Origin: Galerina marginata
Taxonomy: Eukaryota; Basidiomycota; Agaricomycetes; Agaricales; Galerinaceae
Reading direction: 5' to 3'
NCBI GenBank assembly: GCA_023014335.1
Contig: JAECYW010000003.1
Location: forward strand, 3,968,001 to 4,032,000
Length of the DNA: 64,000 bases
This document shows, in pieces, positions 12,412 through 22,660 of the stretch. A model generated the notes under the pieces. That model saw only the letters and a program-made list of their open reading frames with translations, was not told the origin of the DNA and searched no databases. Each line of letters begins with the position of its first letter. Position 1 is the stretch's first letter. The translations under genes and the position numbers were made by a program.

Positions 12412-13872
12412 CGATGACTTATTCGCCACGTACCAGGCGGGTCCCCAACTTCAAGGCCTCCCCTTATGCAACTCGCCCTTTAGCTCCTAGGGGTCCTTCC
12501 TGAGCCGGCCCACATCGCGAGGGGAGGGGCGCACGACGTCGGAACATATCATTTTGAAGAATAGACAGCCGCACGACGTCAGTCGGCGGGTTCGTAATTG
12601 GTGGAGAAACCTATTCACATATTAAGTTATTAGCAATCAGTATAATGATGGTATGCCAAAAGAAACATACCTGAGAGTTCGGGGCACGAAGCAAGGGAGA
12701 GGTGAGGGAGACGGTGGTTGATGTTGGTGTTGGCAGTTGATAACAGATGTCGCACGGTTGGAGTTGGTTGATCTCGTCGTGAGCTGAGGTTGAACTTGGC
12801 GGACCGGGCAATCCGGCGAATGCGCGGATCGACACTGACGACGTTGAACAGGCCGATAGATAGAAATAAGCCGAGGAAGTTATTTGAATGAGTATTTTAA
12901 ATAGTACTACCGCCTACGTATCAGTAAATAAAATATATAAACCTCGTAATAAGGGTGATTATATTTGAGAGGTGATTTCGGTATCGGTATCTCATATTCG
13001 AGAAGCCATACCTCACGGATTGGAGCGTATATCCGAATAAAAATTACACTTCTGATAGCACATAATGTAAATCCTTCAAAGTAGATACTCCGGACGATAT
13101 ACGAACAACTTTTTTTTATTAACATCGATATTCACTTACCAGGAACTTCATTGAGCTACACCTTGACTACAGCTCAAGGTATCAAGGTATTCATTCCTTC
13201 AAACTCATATATTTAAATGTAAACATCTTTGTAGCAGTTATGGTAGTGTAATACCACACCTCTCATGCTTGCAGTGGGTCTATTCTGCGGGGGAGTAGTG
13301 TAGCATTGAGTGTGTTCAGCGGCTAGGATCTGTATTTTGAATGTAACACATTATATTTACCTTAATAGGACGTATAAGCTTGGAATCATATATTAGACAC
13401 AACTAGTAACGTATCCCGTTGATCAACGAGCTCTCGGATTTGCTGGGGACTGCCTCGGAGGCGTTGCAGACTTCGAGAGCGGATCGGAGAGAGGTCGGTC
13501 CGCGTTTCCGAGCCAATTGGGTCGTTACGGAAACGCCCGGGTAACGCATCAACGACGTCTGAACGTCGTTGATCTTGTCTTCAACCACCACAACCATCTG
13601 TCCCTCCCTCCCCATTTGCCGTCCCGACCCTTAAGGACGCAATAACCCAGGTAAGTCAGTGCTACTGCATACAACTACGAACTTTCTGACCTTCTGACTC
13701 CGTTTAGGGACCACTTACATCGCTACGACATCAGTTTAACGTCGCGCGCCCCTCCCTTCCTCCAGGATGTGGGCCGACTCAGGAGGGATTTGAGTAGGAG
13801 TTGAGGTGCTAGGACGTGCAAGGGGAGGCCCTGGAAGAGGGGGACCCGGCTAGTACGTGCCAAATCGAGTCA
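12412..13872. mobile_element. Nested inverted-repeat unit inside the 5-kb element
   Basis: Sequence at about 12412-12540 reappears inverted and diverged (roughly 75-80%) at about 13739-13872. Shared words include GGGGACCCG, ACGTAC, AAGGGGAGGCC, ATGTGGGCCG and GGCGCACGACGTC-like ends. The 1.2 kb between them includes a minus-strand frame at 13403-13615 of unknown nature. It is either an older element captured by the larger one or a structural part of it. Boundaries are approximate. Confidence 0.5.
13548..13573. repeat. 26-bp perfect hairpin palindrome (11-4-11)
   Basis: ATCAACGACGT, a 4-nt spacer CTGA, then ACGTCGTTGAT. It has the same architecture as the palindrome at 13861-13886. Confidence 0.85.
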
Positions 13873-13886
13873 TACGACTCGATTTG
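13861..13886. repeat. 26-bp perfect hairpin palindrome (11-4-11)
   Basis: CAAATCGAGTC, a 4-nt spacer ATAC, then GACTCGATTTG. It lies at the right edge of the nested inverted-repeat unit. Confidence 0.85.
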
Positions 13887-14847
13887 TTTCCCTTGTCAAC
13901 CCCTCCACTGATTTACTCAACCCGTCCAACTGCGCAGGGCGGACGCGAACGACGATCGGCGTCGCGCGCCTTCTCTACCGAGTAGGTTGAGATGTACGCG
14001 GGACCGTCAACGCCAGTCCACCCCAACCTCCACCGGCTCCTCTGCATCACCAACACGGCCACCGAGCCGCCGCCGTTTCAAGAACGGCGACGCGACATGA
14101 AACAAGGATACGAGTGCAAACGTCGGCCATTTGCGACGACGTCTGTGTCGCCCCACCGCTCGCTGCCCATCTCTCTGACTGGTCCACCTCCCGATGTCTC
14201 CCTGCTCGTGCCATGGCAGCCGTAGGCCTCGATGCACGGGATACGACGACTACGATGGCATTGGCTGGCAGTCGAGTGGTCTGGCCCTGCTCGAGCTCAA
14301 CTCACTTTAGGCCTCGGAGACGACGACTTCGATGGCACCGGCGGGCAGTCGAATGGCGGGTTGTCTTCTCGCACCTCCACCCTCCATTGCACATCCAATT
14401 TCGTTGTTGTCCGGTGTGGGAGCGAGAGAGTACGAACACTGTGTCCTCTCCAGTGTTCGTGTTCACTTCAGACTGTGCCGGCGTCGTCGGCCGTATTGCA
14501 CCATCACCACGCGCTCGCCCAGCCCCACCGCTCCAGCTGAAGCTTTTCAAATGGTCGCCTGCGGTGACGCCGACCCATCGTCCGTTTCGCCATCGTCCGT
14601 TCCACCAGCTCCCTACGGATAGTGGGCTGCATGAGCCCTTTCGACGGTTGAGGTACCAGAGGACGGCGGTCGCATTATCTCGCGCCATCCCCCGTCCCTC
14701 TTTTCCTCTGTCCACTCTTTTGTTTAATACCCCCTTCAGTAGAGTACCGATGTTTTGTAGCATAGTAAAATACATATTTATCTTTTGCTACTTAAATAAA
14801 GCCAGAGGCACGAACAGCAAAACAAACCGGATGTTGTTTAAATATTT

Positions 14848-15483
14848 AAGGAGTCATTTCTCACCTTCCAGGCAAGTTCAGGGGATGAAATTGGTACCGT
14901 TTTGTCCGCATTTTTGAGGAGAATAGAACTGTGTATTTAATTTCAAGGGGAAAGCAATAGGAGGGAAACGGGGGAGCAAAAATGAGTGCATCAAATCATT
15001 CCGGAGCTAATTTCCGCTTTCGGAATATTCGTGAACTAAAAATAGAGCGTCATCCAGATGCTCATTCTCTAATCCACCCATTCCCGACTCGTTTGACGCG
15101 CGCTAAAGGGTGGATAGGGTGTAGATAATATATTCCAACCTACTGCACAAATTTTGGCGCCGCGAATCGACCCACATCTCGCACAGGAGCAAAAATACCG
15201 CCCCAGCATCAAAATGGTGCATTGTTTGTGCATTGTTTGTACATCCCCGCCCCCCTGCGCTTTTCTAGCCATATCCCGCCCCTCTCCCTGGAATTTTCGG
15301 CATCTCAAACACCCAACCCGCCCTCCGAGAGGCATCCCCAACCTACCCCCGGCATTTCCGGCACCCTACAGGTCTTTTCCTGAGGTGCTACCTAAAATGG
15401 TAGCCAGGCAAACTCCCTGATATTCCATATCAGTGGATCAGGCAACTGCCAGGATTGATATAGAAATGTAGTCACCATGGCTG
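14848..15483 (-). repeat. Right terminal inverted repeat of the 5-kb element
   Basis: Inverted copy of 10499-11137, with scattered substitutions and small indels. It ends at the second copy of the ATTATCT target duplication. Confidence 0.88.
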
Positions 15484-15774
15484 ATTATCTGGCTACAAAA
15501 TTTATTCAAGGATCTAGGCTACACGCAAGAAGATCCAACAATTTTATTTAGCGACAATCAGTCCGCTATCGCACTCACGCAAGACCCTCAGTTTCACGCA
15601 CGCTCGAAACACTTTGACATAACCAATCACTTCGTACATGCCAAGGTTCAAGATCAAACTATTGAAGTAATTTACTGTCCTACTGACGAAATGACTTCAG
15701 ATATTTTTACTAAGGCTCTTGCAAAGCCGAAGCACGAACAGTTCACATACGAACTCGGCCTGCTTCCAGCTTGA
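15484..15774 (+). pseudogene. Copia-1 gag-pol, 3' part (RNase H end)
   Basis: After the insertion the Pol frame resumes as WLQNLFKDLG and continues through SDNQSAIAL and the FVHAK region to LGLLPA and a TGA at 15772-15774. These are the usual C-terminal RNase H motifs of Copia elements. The TGA is followed at once by the G-run polypurine tract (15773-15781), which touches the 3' LTR. Confidence 0.9.
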
Positions 15775-15781
15775 GGGGGGG

Positions 15782-16078
15782 TGTTGAGAACGTACAAGCC
15801 CGAAGGCCGAGTACGGTCCGCCCGATCCCGATGTATCGAGATCGTGTCCGAGTCACCTTCGTCGGTCAGAACATTTATTCTCCCCGTATCTAGAACTACG
15901 TAGATTATTTACAATGTATATAAGGACTCCCCACTTCGAGAGAGTCTGTAGTAATTCCAATTCATTCTTCCTTTCCCCTCCAAACCTTGTGTGAACTTAA
16001 GTACTCAGTTTAACGTATACACTGCCGTGCTGAATCGTATTGTTACTTTAACTAAGTACCCTACATACGATCTCAATA
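15782..16078 (+). repeat. Copia-1 3' LTR
   Basis: 297 bp, TGTTGAGAAC to CTCAATA, followed by the AATAC target duplication. See the 5' LTR for the comparison. Confidence 0.93.
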
Positions 16079-16301
16079 AATACACATTTGATGAAAATGA
16101 CCAAATCAGGTATTCTTGACGCCACAGATTTCACACCGTCCTTCCCCCGTAAATTCGCTGTTTCGGAGGCATGTAAAGAGTATTTCTATGAGTCAGAACA
16201 TATTTTATTGCATTCAGAGCTGCTTCCATTGAGGAACTCGTAGTGTACAAAGGACCCATGGTGTACAAAGGACCGGTCAAATACTGTACATCCATCGCCC
16301 G

Positions 16302-17586
16302 TGTTGGAATATGCAATCCATCCGTATGTTAATTATCTTATCTTATCATTTTTCCTTTTCGGTTTCCAGTCTCTCCTTTCATCCGTTCCCCGTAATCATA
16401 TGTTATTTTGTCGTAGCTCGTAGCTACACATATACCGGACGTTCGTTTCCCCGCTCCCCTCAGACTTCGTCACTACAACGAGTGCGAACTGAGGTGAGCA
16501 TTAGTCTACTTTACGTACCTCCATTCTTTACTCATATACCTGTAGTGTATTCTTATCTTACAGGTATATTCAATATATCAGACTTCGTCACTACAACGAG
16601 TGCGAACTGAGTGTATTCTTATCTTACAGATCACCAGTGGTAACCACTTTTTATGATAAAAACCAGGCAATTGCCCACAGGCCAATTGTGTATAATGCCA
16701 CATGCTTTAATGAGATATCTCATTATAATTAGGCACTATTTCATAACTTTTCTGGCTGGGCGATTTTTTAATTTTCATAAGCTTGTCTTTGAATTTCATT
16801 GTGAATTTCATTTCTTTGCCAGGGAAATTTCAATGCCATTTCATTCTTTTTCCAGGCCAACTTCAAAGCAATTTCATAACTTTTACTCTGCGATTTTCAT
16901 TGTGATTTTTAATTAAATCTATTGATGTGATTATGTAATATGATTGTGTGACTTACTAAGTGCCTTTCCCTTGCTTTTTAGCTTAGTTTGGCATCAGATT
17001 CTGGCCTCAAATCCAAAGTTATCTGGAAACATGCCTAGCTACCCCCTACAGGCAAGCATATACCAAACAGACACAATTAATCAATTAATACCTCATTAAT
17101 AGCAATAAATATATTAATAAACAGTTGCCTAGGATTAATGAAAATATTCAGTGAAAGCAGCAGGCAAAAGATATGAAATCGCAATGAAATCACCTGGAAA
17201 AGTTATGAAATTGATATGAAATATCCAGATAGAAAGTTATGAAATAGTCTCTCTTATAAGTTATGAAATACCCCAGAAATAACAATGAAATAGTCAAATG
17301 AAATAGTCAAGGGAATGAAATGAAATAGTTATGAAAGAATTAAGACAAGAATGAATATGAATGAAATTTCTCTGGCAAAGAAATGAAATTCTCAATGAAA
17401 GTGGCACACAAACTTATGAAAATTAAAAAGTCGCCCAGCCAAAAGAGTTATGAAATAGTGCCTAATTATAATGAGATATCTCATTAAAGCATGTGGCATT
17501 ATACACAATTGACCTGCAGGCAATTGCCTGGTTTTTATCATAAAAGTGGTTACCACCAGTCTACAGATCCGGCACTCATTCTAATA
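16302..17586 (+). repeat. Copia-2 5' LTR, interrupted by a MITE
   Basis: Starts TGTTGGAATATG and ends CTAATA. It is 1285 bp long because of a 929-bp insertion plus an 8-bp duplication; the remainder is 348 bp, exactly the length of the 3' LTR. Within the LTR a 30-bp word (CAGACTTCGTCACTACAACG onwards) occurs twice. Confidence 0.93.
16633..17561. mobile_element. MITE in the Copia-2 5' LTR
   Basis: The insertion is flanked by TACAGATC (16625-16632 and 17562-17569), and the 3' LTR at 22984-22991 shows the empty site. Ends are inverted copies of GGTAACCACTTTT and continue as inverted repeats for about 150 bp on each side. The interior is AT-rich and full of the word TTATGAAAT or its complement. 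An 8-bp duplication and CAGTGGT-like ends suggest a hAT-type non-autonomous element (inference). It has no coding capacity. Confidence 0.88.
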
Positions 17587-17602
17587 GGTTATGGGCCCCG
17601 GC
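17587..17602 (+). other. Copia-2 primer binding site (half-tRNA type)
   Basis: GGTTATGGGCCCCGGC, identical to the site in Copia-1 although the LTRs and proteins of the two elements differ clearly. It is complementary to the initiator tRNA-Met anticodon stem-loop. Confidence 0.75.
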
Positions 17603-17739
17603 GTACCTACCTAAACCACGAAGAAGTCTCACTATCCTACCTGCACACTATTTGCGAGCACTGTCCCTACTGCGAGTATTCTATTCGCCTGTAATCTATC
17701 ATCCTCTCGTTCCCCATCACATCTCCGTTACCTCCCGAC

Positions 17740-20700
17740 ATGTCGTCCACCTCAGCCGTACCAACCTCTGATTTCACGCACGCTCTCGACAAACTCGATT
17801 CATCTGGTAGCAACTGGGTCATTTTCCAGAAGCGCTTCACAATCGCTATCAAGCAGAAGAAGGTCTACGCACACTTCGACGGATCCTCAGCCAAGCCGGC
17901 GGTTACCGATACCGAAAACAAAGACCAAGTCAAGGCTCTTAGCGATTGGCAGGAAAAGGAAGATCTTGCCATGTATCTCCTTTCGCAGAAGCTTCCAGAC
18001 TCTACCCTCACGAAATACATGCGCCGCGAAAGCGTCGCAGACATGTGGAGTGGGATTGTCACTGAGTTCACGAGCAAGAGCATGCTTATGCAATCCAACC
18101 TTCATACGAAATTCATGGGCATGCGCTATAAGCCTGGCGCTAATCTACATGCCGAATTTGATCGCATCCGCGTCGAGTACGAGATCCTGCTCAATGCTGG
18201 GGTTACCATCAGCGACAACGACTATCGCACTCTCATCATGAACTTCGTACCTGCGGAGTTGTCTTCCTTCATTGCCCAAATCTCTGCGAATGCCAAAACC
18301 ATCATCACGCTTCAAACCGAGGCCGCTATCGCCGACGCTCTCAAGGCTGGCAAAGCAGCGTCTTCCGTCACGGTTATCGACTACGAATTAAACCCCGAAG
18401 TGATGATGCAGACGATTTTGGAGGAATACGACCGCACTGAGAGCGTGAAGAATGCCAAGGACAAATCCAAGGCTTCTACATCAACTGGCGTTGCTGCGGC
18501 AATTTCTATGTCTAGCGAAAGACCTGGCCAGAAGACTGGAGGAGGCAAGCGATGGCAAGGACGAGGAGGCAGCTCCAGGGGGAGTGGCAGCTCTCGAGGG
18601 AGCAGCGGCCTTAAGTGCTTCAACTGCAACAGATTCGGACACAAATCCGATGAATGCCTGAGTCCGAAAAGGGAGAGGAAGGACAATGGAAAGTCGACCG
18701 GGAAATCGACAGATCCAAAGTCTAAGCCTGCTGGATCGTCTTCCGGCATGGCGAACACGGCAACTCTTGATGAGGTTGCTGGTGCATGGTCTGCTTTCCT
18801 CTATGACAACGACCTCTATTTCACCGATGGCTTCCTACAAAGCCAGATTGCAGACGACGAGTCTGATCTGCAGTCAGCGCCGGTTCCTCCTTTCGAGGAC
18901 CATGTAACGCACATATTTCCGGACAATGGCATATTTCCGGACCCAAGGACGTGGGCCGAACGCTTGGGAGATTTGGTCTGGGCGCACAACCATAGGTTGG
19001 ACGGGGAGTCTTTGACAAGCTCCTACCAGCGCATGGAAGACTCTGAGTTCCAGAGCTTCAGTTCTGACACGGACAGCACCGGACCACCTGAGCTCCTGGC
19101 TGGGTCCGACAGCAACGACGAGGAATGCGAAATCACATTTCCAGCCAGCGGCGAGTGCAAGGCCGAGGCCAAGCACCTATCTGATAAACGCCGCGACGAC
19201 CACGACGACTGTGGTGCTGGAGTATTTCTCAAAGAGATGGATGAGGAATCCGAGGATCCTCAATACGAGCGTGTCGCGCAATGGGTTTTAGACACCTCAA
19301 ACGTCGTCGACTTCGAAAAGGACATGGATCACCCTTTTCTTGAGCCCATCTATGTCTCGCAGCACGTGGAAGCACTAATGGTTGCTGCCGCGGCTTCCCC
19401 AAACACTGGACCACCTTCCGATCTGTACGATACCGGCGCCTCCCACTGCATGTGGCCATACCGCGAAGATTTCATCGAGTTTAAAGAAATCGCCCCGAGG
19501 GGTTTACTAGGCGCGAATCGATCGGATTTCCATGCTACTGGTGTCGGCGATGTCATCGTCAATATTCCGAATGGAGACACCTTCACCAAATTGCGACTTA
19601 CCAATGTCCTATACACCCCGAGCGTCAGTTTTGCATTGATATCAATTGGATGTCTCGACGACGCAGGCTTTTTCACCACCTTTGGTGGGCAGCGCGCCGA
19701 GATCCGACGTGGCAACGGCGAGCTTATTGGGGTCATTCCGAAGGTTAAAGGCCTATATCGTGTCTTTCGTGATCAGCCTTCGGTTAATGCTGCGGAAACT
19801 GAGGACGTACAGAAATTGACTCTTATGGAGTTTCATCGTCGCATGGGACACATCAATTTGGCAGATGCAAAGAAGCTAGTAAAGGATGGTCTCATTAAGG
19901 GTGTGGAATTGGTGGATTCGGATGAACCTATTCAGTGCGATGCCTGTATTCAAGCCAAAACGAAGCGGAAGGCCGTTTCGAAGGTTCGCGAGGGCGAGAG
20001 AGCTTTGGAGTTTGGGGAGGAGATCCACTCGGATGTTTGGGGGCCTGCCGACGTCAATACTCTTGGCGGACGGCGATATTTTGTCAGTTTCACGGACGAT
20101 AACACACGTTGGACAACGGTTTACCTTCTGCGGAAGAAGTCCGAAGTTTTTCTTTGCTTCAAGAACTTCGAAACTTGGTGTTATGTCCACCTCGACGCCC
20201 TCATCAAATGTCTTCGCGCCGACCGCGGCGGCGAATACCTGGATCACGATTTCATGAATTATCTTGAATCGAAGGGCACACATTTGAAACTTACCGTGCA
20301 CGATACTCCCAAAGACAACGGCGTTTCCGAACGGCTTAATCGTACCTTGATGGAGAAGGTCCGAGCGATGATCGTCGCAAGTGGTTTGCCACTTTTTCTC
20401 TGGGGAGAATGTCTTCTCCACGCCGTTTACTTGAAGAATCGCACGTCTACAAAAGCCCTGGATGGTTGGACACCTTATCATTTAGTCAACAAGGAACCTC
20501 CGAATCTTTCCGACTTACCCGAGTGGGGTTGCAAAGTCTGGGTTCACGATACGGATACTGGCAAGCTGCGTGTTTGCGCTAAGCCAGGTTATTGGGTCGG
20601 TTTCGACTTGCAAAGCAACGGACATCGCATCTATTGGTCGGAAAAGCGAAATGTCAGTGTCGAATGTAGCGTCATATTTACAGAGAAGGAGCTAACATTT

Positions 20701-22653
20701 GTCGAGGATGATGTAGTCAGGCTCGAGGGGGAGGAAACCGGCGACGACGCCGAGCAATCCGAGCCTACCACTGTCCCCGAAAATTTACAAACTATGTCTA
20801 CAGAAATTCTGACATCTATCTCTACTGCTCCTCCTGCTCCGAATGTCCAACCAGCCCCCACACGCCCTAGTCGCAACAAGAAACCCTCACAGTATGTTCG
20901 CGACCTTCTCGAAGGAAAGGGCACGACGACGATCCATACGACGAATCGCACCAAGGCTCTACCAACCGGCATTCAAGCTCCATCGAAGGATGATCCTCCG
21001 ATTGAACAAGCGGCGGTACCAGAGCTCGAGGAAGAGATTGATGGTGTGGCGATGGCGGCAGAGATGGCGAATGGGCATGGGTTGGAGCCACGAAATATTG
21101 CGGAGGCTATGCGTAGCCCCGATTGGCCGCAGTGGAAGGAGGCGATGGAGGAGGAGCACGAGGCGTTGAAGGCGTACGAAACGTGGCGGCTCGAGGAAGC
21201 GCCGCCTGGGGTGAACATTGTTGGATGTCGATGGTTTTTTCGGGTCAAACGTGACGCCGAAGGCAAGATCGTTCGATATCGAGCTCGATTGGTCGCGCAG
21301 GGATTTTCGCAAATTCCCAATGTCAATTTCTTCTTGACTTTTGCTCCAGTCTCGAAGATGGCGTCCATCCGACTCGTGTTAGCTCTTGCAGCTCGTTACA
21401 ACTGGGAAGTTCACCAGGCCGACGTCAAAAGTGCCTACTTAAATGGTGAATTCGAGCAAAACGAGGTCATATACATGCGCATACCTCAAGGTCTCGACAT
21501 CAACTCCAACAAGCCGCGAGCAGCACTCCGCCTTCTCAAACCCCTCTATGGTCTTCGCCAGAGCGCGCGGCATTGGTATCAAAAATTCTGGAAGATCCTG
21601 CGGGAGATTTTGGGCATGTCGCAGTGCGAAGTCAACCAGGCGGTCTTCTTTCGCGTCGATAAGTCGGGCGTGATTATAATCGTCGTACACGTCGACGATT
21701 TGATGATCGTTACATCGTCGGTCCTCCTGATGACTGAGGTCAAGGAGGGACTTCGCAGTCAGTTGAAAATTACTGACCTGGGGGAGATCCACTGGATCGT
21801 CGGGATCACAGTGAATCGGAATCGCGAGGCGCGAACCATTTCCATCTCCCAAACCGCCTACATCGACTCTTGCCTCCAACGTTACGGTTTCGAAAATATC
21901 AAGCCGCTGTCGATGCCTATGGATCCGAATGCGAAGTTTTCAGTCACGCAAAGCCCCAAGACCGCGAGCGAGCACGCGCAGATGAGAGACAAACCTTATC
22001 GCGAGGCGATCGGCTCTCTGATGTACGTTGCACTTGGTACCCGCCCGGATATCTGCTATGCATTAGGAATTCTCGCTAAATTCAACGAAAATCCGGGATT
22101 AGAGCACTGGAACGCCCTCAAACGAGTCTATGCATACCTTTCTGGAACCAAGGACCTTCGCCTCACGTACGGAACGTCCCAGAAGGAACTCGAGGGGTAT
22201 TCGGATGCTGATGGGTCGATGCACGAAGAGAGAAAAGCGATTTCGGGTTACGCATTCCTTATTGATGGTGGCGCAGTGTCGTGGAACTCGAAAAAGCAGG
22301 AAATTATCGCGCTGTCAACAACGGAAGCTGAGTACGTGGCAACTACTCACGCTGCCAAAGAAGCTTTATGGCTGCGTTCCCTGCTTACTCAAATATTCGG
22401 ACCACTTTCGGAGGCCACAACACTTTACGGAGACAACCAGTCCGCCATCGCGCTCACTCAAGATCATCAATACCACGCTCGTACGAAACATATCGACATT
22501 CGTTTTCATTTTATTCGCTGGATTATTTCTGAAGGGAAACTAAAATTGGTCTACTGCCCTACGGAAGACATGGTGGCCGACACGCTGACCAAGGCGCTTC
22601 CGAGCCCGAAAGTCAAGCACTTTGCGCAAGAACTCGGCCTACGCAAGGATTGA
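17740..22653 (+). CDS. Copia-2 Gag-Pol polyprotein
   Basis: A 1637-residue polyprotein with no break. Gag occupies about the first 290 residues and ends in a glycine/serine-rich stretch and a CCHC knuckle (CFNCNRFGHKSDEC, about 293-306). An acidic spacer follows, then the protease site DTGASH near 563, integrase zinc finger HHCC at about 698-735, integrase core from HSDVWGP near 763, RT from GCRWFF near 1161 with the catalytic HVDDLM near 1317, and RNase H from YSDADGS near 1485 to DNQSAIAL near 1563. The order PR-IN-RT-RH defines the Ty1/Copia superfamily. The start ATG follows a 137-nt leader after the primer site. The acidic spacer of about 240 residues between the knuckle and the protease is longer than in Copia-1. 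No separate Gag stop or frameshift was seen, so Gag excess must come from proteolysis, splicing or another mechanism. Confidence 0.95.
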   Translation: MSSTSAVPTSDFTHALDKLDSSGSNWVIFQKRFTIAIKQKKVYAHFDGSSAKPAVTDTENKDQVKALSDWQEKEDLAMYLLSQKLPDSTLTKYMRRESVADMWSGIVTEFTSKSMLMQSNLHTKFMGMRYKPGANLHAEFDRIRVEYEILLNAGVTISDNDYRTLIMNFVPAELSSFIAQISANAKTIITLQTEAAIADALKAGKAASSVTVIDYELNPEVMMQTILEEYDRTESVKNAKDKSKASTSTGVAAAISMSSERPGQKTGGGKRWQGRGGSSRGSGSSRGSSGLKCFNCNRFGHKSDECLSPKRERKDNGKSTGKSTDPKSKPAGSSSGMANTATLDEVAGAWSAFLYDNDLYFTDGFLQSQIADDESDLQSAPVPPFEDHVTHIFPDNGIFPDPRTWAERLGDLVWAHNHRLDGESLTSSYQRMEDSEFQSFSSDTDSTGPPELLAGSDSNDEECEITFPASGECKAEAKHLSDKRRDDHDDCGAGVFLKEMDEESEDPQYERVAQWVLDTSNVVDFEKDMDHPFLEPIYVSQHVEALMVAAAASPNTGPPSDLYDTGASHCMWPYREDFIEFKEIAPRGLLGANRSDFHATGVGDVIVNIPNGDTFTKLRLTNVLYTPSVSFALISIGCLDDAGFFTTFGGQRAEIRRGNGELIGVIPKVKGLYRVFRDQPSVNAAETEDVQKLTLMEFHRRMGHINLADAKKLVKDGLIKGVELVDSDEPIQCDACIQAKTKRKAVSKVREGERALEFGEEIHSDVWGPADVNTLGGRRYFVSFTDDNTRWTTVYLLRKKSEVFLCFKNFETWCYVHLDALIKCLRADRGGEYLDHDFMNYLESKGTHLKLTVHDTPKDNGVSERLNRTLMEKVRAMIVASGLPLFLWGECLLHAVYLKNRTSTKALDGWTPYHLVNKEPPNLSDLPEWGCKVWVHDTDTGKLRVCAKPGYWVGFDLQSNGHRIYWSEKRNVSVECSVIFTEKELTFVEDDVVRLEGEETGDDAEQSEPTTVPENLQTMSTEILTSISTAPPAPNVQPAPTRPSRNKKPSQYVRDLLEGKGTTTIHTTNRTKALPTGIQAPSKDDPPIEQAAVPELEEEIDGVAMAAEMANGHGLEPRNIAEAMRSPDWPQWKEAMEEEHEALKAYETWRLEEAPPGVNIVGCRWFFRVKRDAEGKIVRYRARLVAQGFSQIPNVNFFLTFAPVSKMASIRLVLALAARYNWEVHQADVKSAYLNGEFEQNEVIYMRIPQGLDINSNKPRAALRLLKPLYGLRQSARHWYQKFWKILREILGMSQCEVNQAVFFRVDKSGVIIIVVHVDDLMIVTSSVLLMTEVKEGLRSQLKITDLGEIHWIVGITVNRNREARTISISQTAYIDSCLQRYGFENIKPLSMPMDPNAKFSVTQSPKTASEHAQMRDKPYREAIGSLMYVALGTRPDICYALGILAKFNENPGLEHWNALKRVYAYLSGTKDLRLTYGTSQKELEGYSDADGSMHEERKAISGYAFLIDGGAVSWNSKKQEIIALSTTEAEYVATTHAAKEALWLRSLLTQIFGPLSEATTLYGDNQSAIALTQDHQYHARTKHIDIRFHFIRWIISEGKLKLVYCPTEDMVADTLTKALPSPKVKHFAQELGLRKD

Positions 22654-22660
22654 GGGGGAG

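Larger units (their letters stand above)
10499..15483. mobile_element. Large non-autonomous DNA element with ~0.64-kb inverted repeats
   Basis: This insertion sits inside Copia-1 RNase H with a direct repeat ATTATCT on both sides (10492-10498 and 15484-15490). Removing element and one repeat restores the Pol frame exactly (RQ-IIWLQNLF). The terminal inverted repeats are about 640 bp and about 95% identical. The interior (11140-14835) has only GC-rich overlapping open frames on both strands with no transposase motif, a second nested inverted repeat pair and two perfect hairpin palindromes. It must therefore be mobilised in trans. Ends are CACCTGTAGTGACTACAT and, inverted, CAGCCATGGTGACTACAT. 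The CA start and a 7-8-bp duplication would fit a hAT-like family, which is inference. Confidence 0.88.
6039..16078 (+). mobile_element. Copia-1 LTR retrotransposon, split by a DNA element
   Basis: A Ty1/Copia element with two 297-bp LTRs that differ at about one position, a 5-bp target duplication AATAC (6034-6038 and 16079-16083), a primer binding site directly after the 5' LTR, a single gag-pol frame, and a polypurine tract touching the 3' LTR. A 4985-bp DNA element interrupts the RNase H region at 10499-15483. Without it the element would be about 5.05 kb. Near-identical LTRs indicate a recent insertion. The split frame makes this copy unable to produce full Pol, although its RNA could still be mobilised in trans. 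Confidence 0.93.
5587..16286. mobile_element. Tc1/mariner-like MITE (~655 bp) split by Copia-1
   Basis: The ends are inverted copies of CAGTATTTGACCGGTCCTTTGTACA (5587-5611 and 16262-16286), and both are flanked by TA (5585-5586 and 16287-16288). A TA target duplication with ends beginning CAGT is the signature of Tc1/mariner elements. After removing Copia-1 and one copy of its 5-bp target duplication, the element is about 655 bp and has no transposase frame, so it is non-autonomous. A second, weaker copy of the CTTTGTACA word lies just inside each end (near 5790 and 16240). Copia-1 inserted into it later. Confidence 0.75.

Noticed and set aside
14114..14917. 267-codon plus-strand open frame inside the 5-kb element
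   Set aside because: Runs into the terminal inverted repeat, is Arg/Pro/Ser-rich and is covered by open frames in other phases; no domain.
19876..20481. 201-codon minus-strand open frame
   Set aside because: Antisense shadow of the Copia-2 integrase region.
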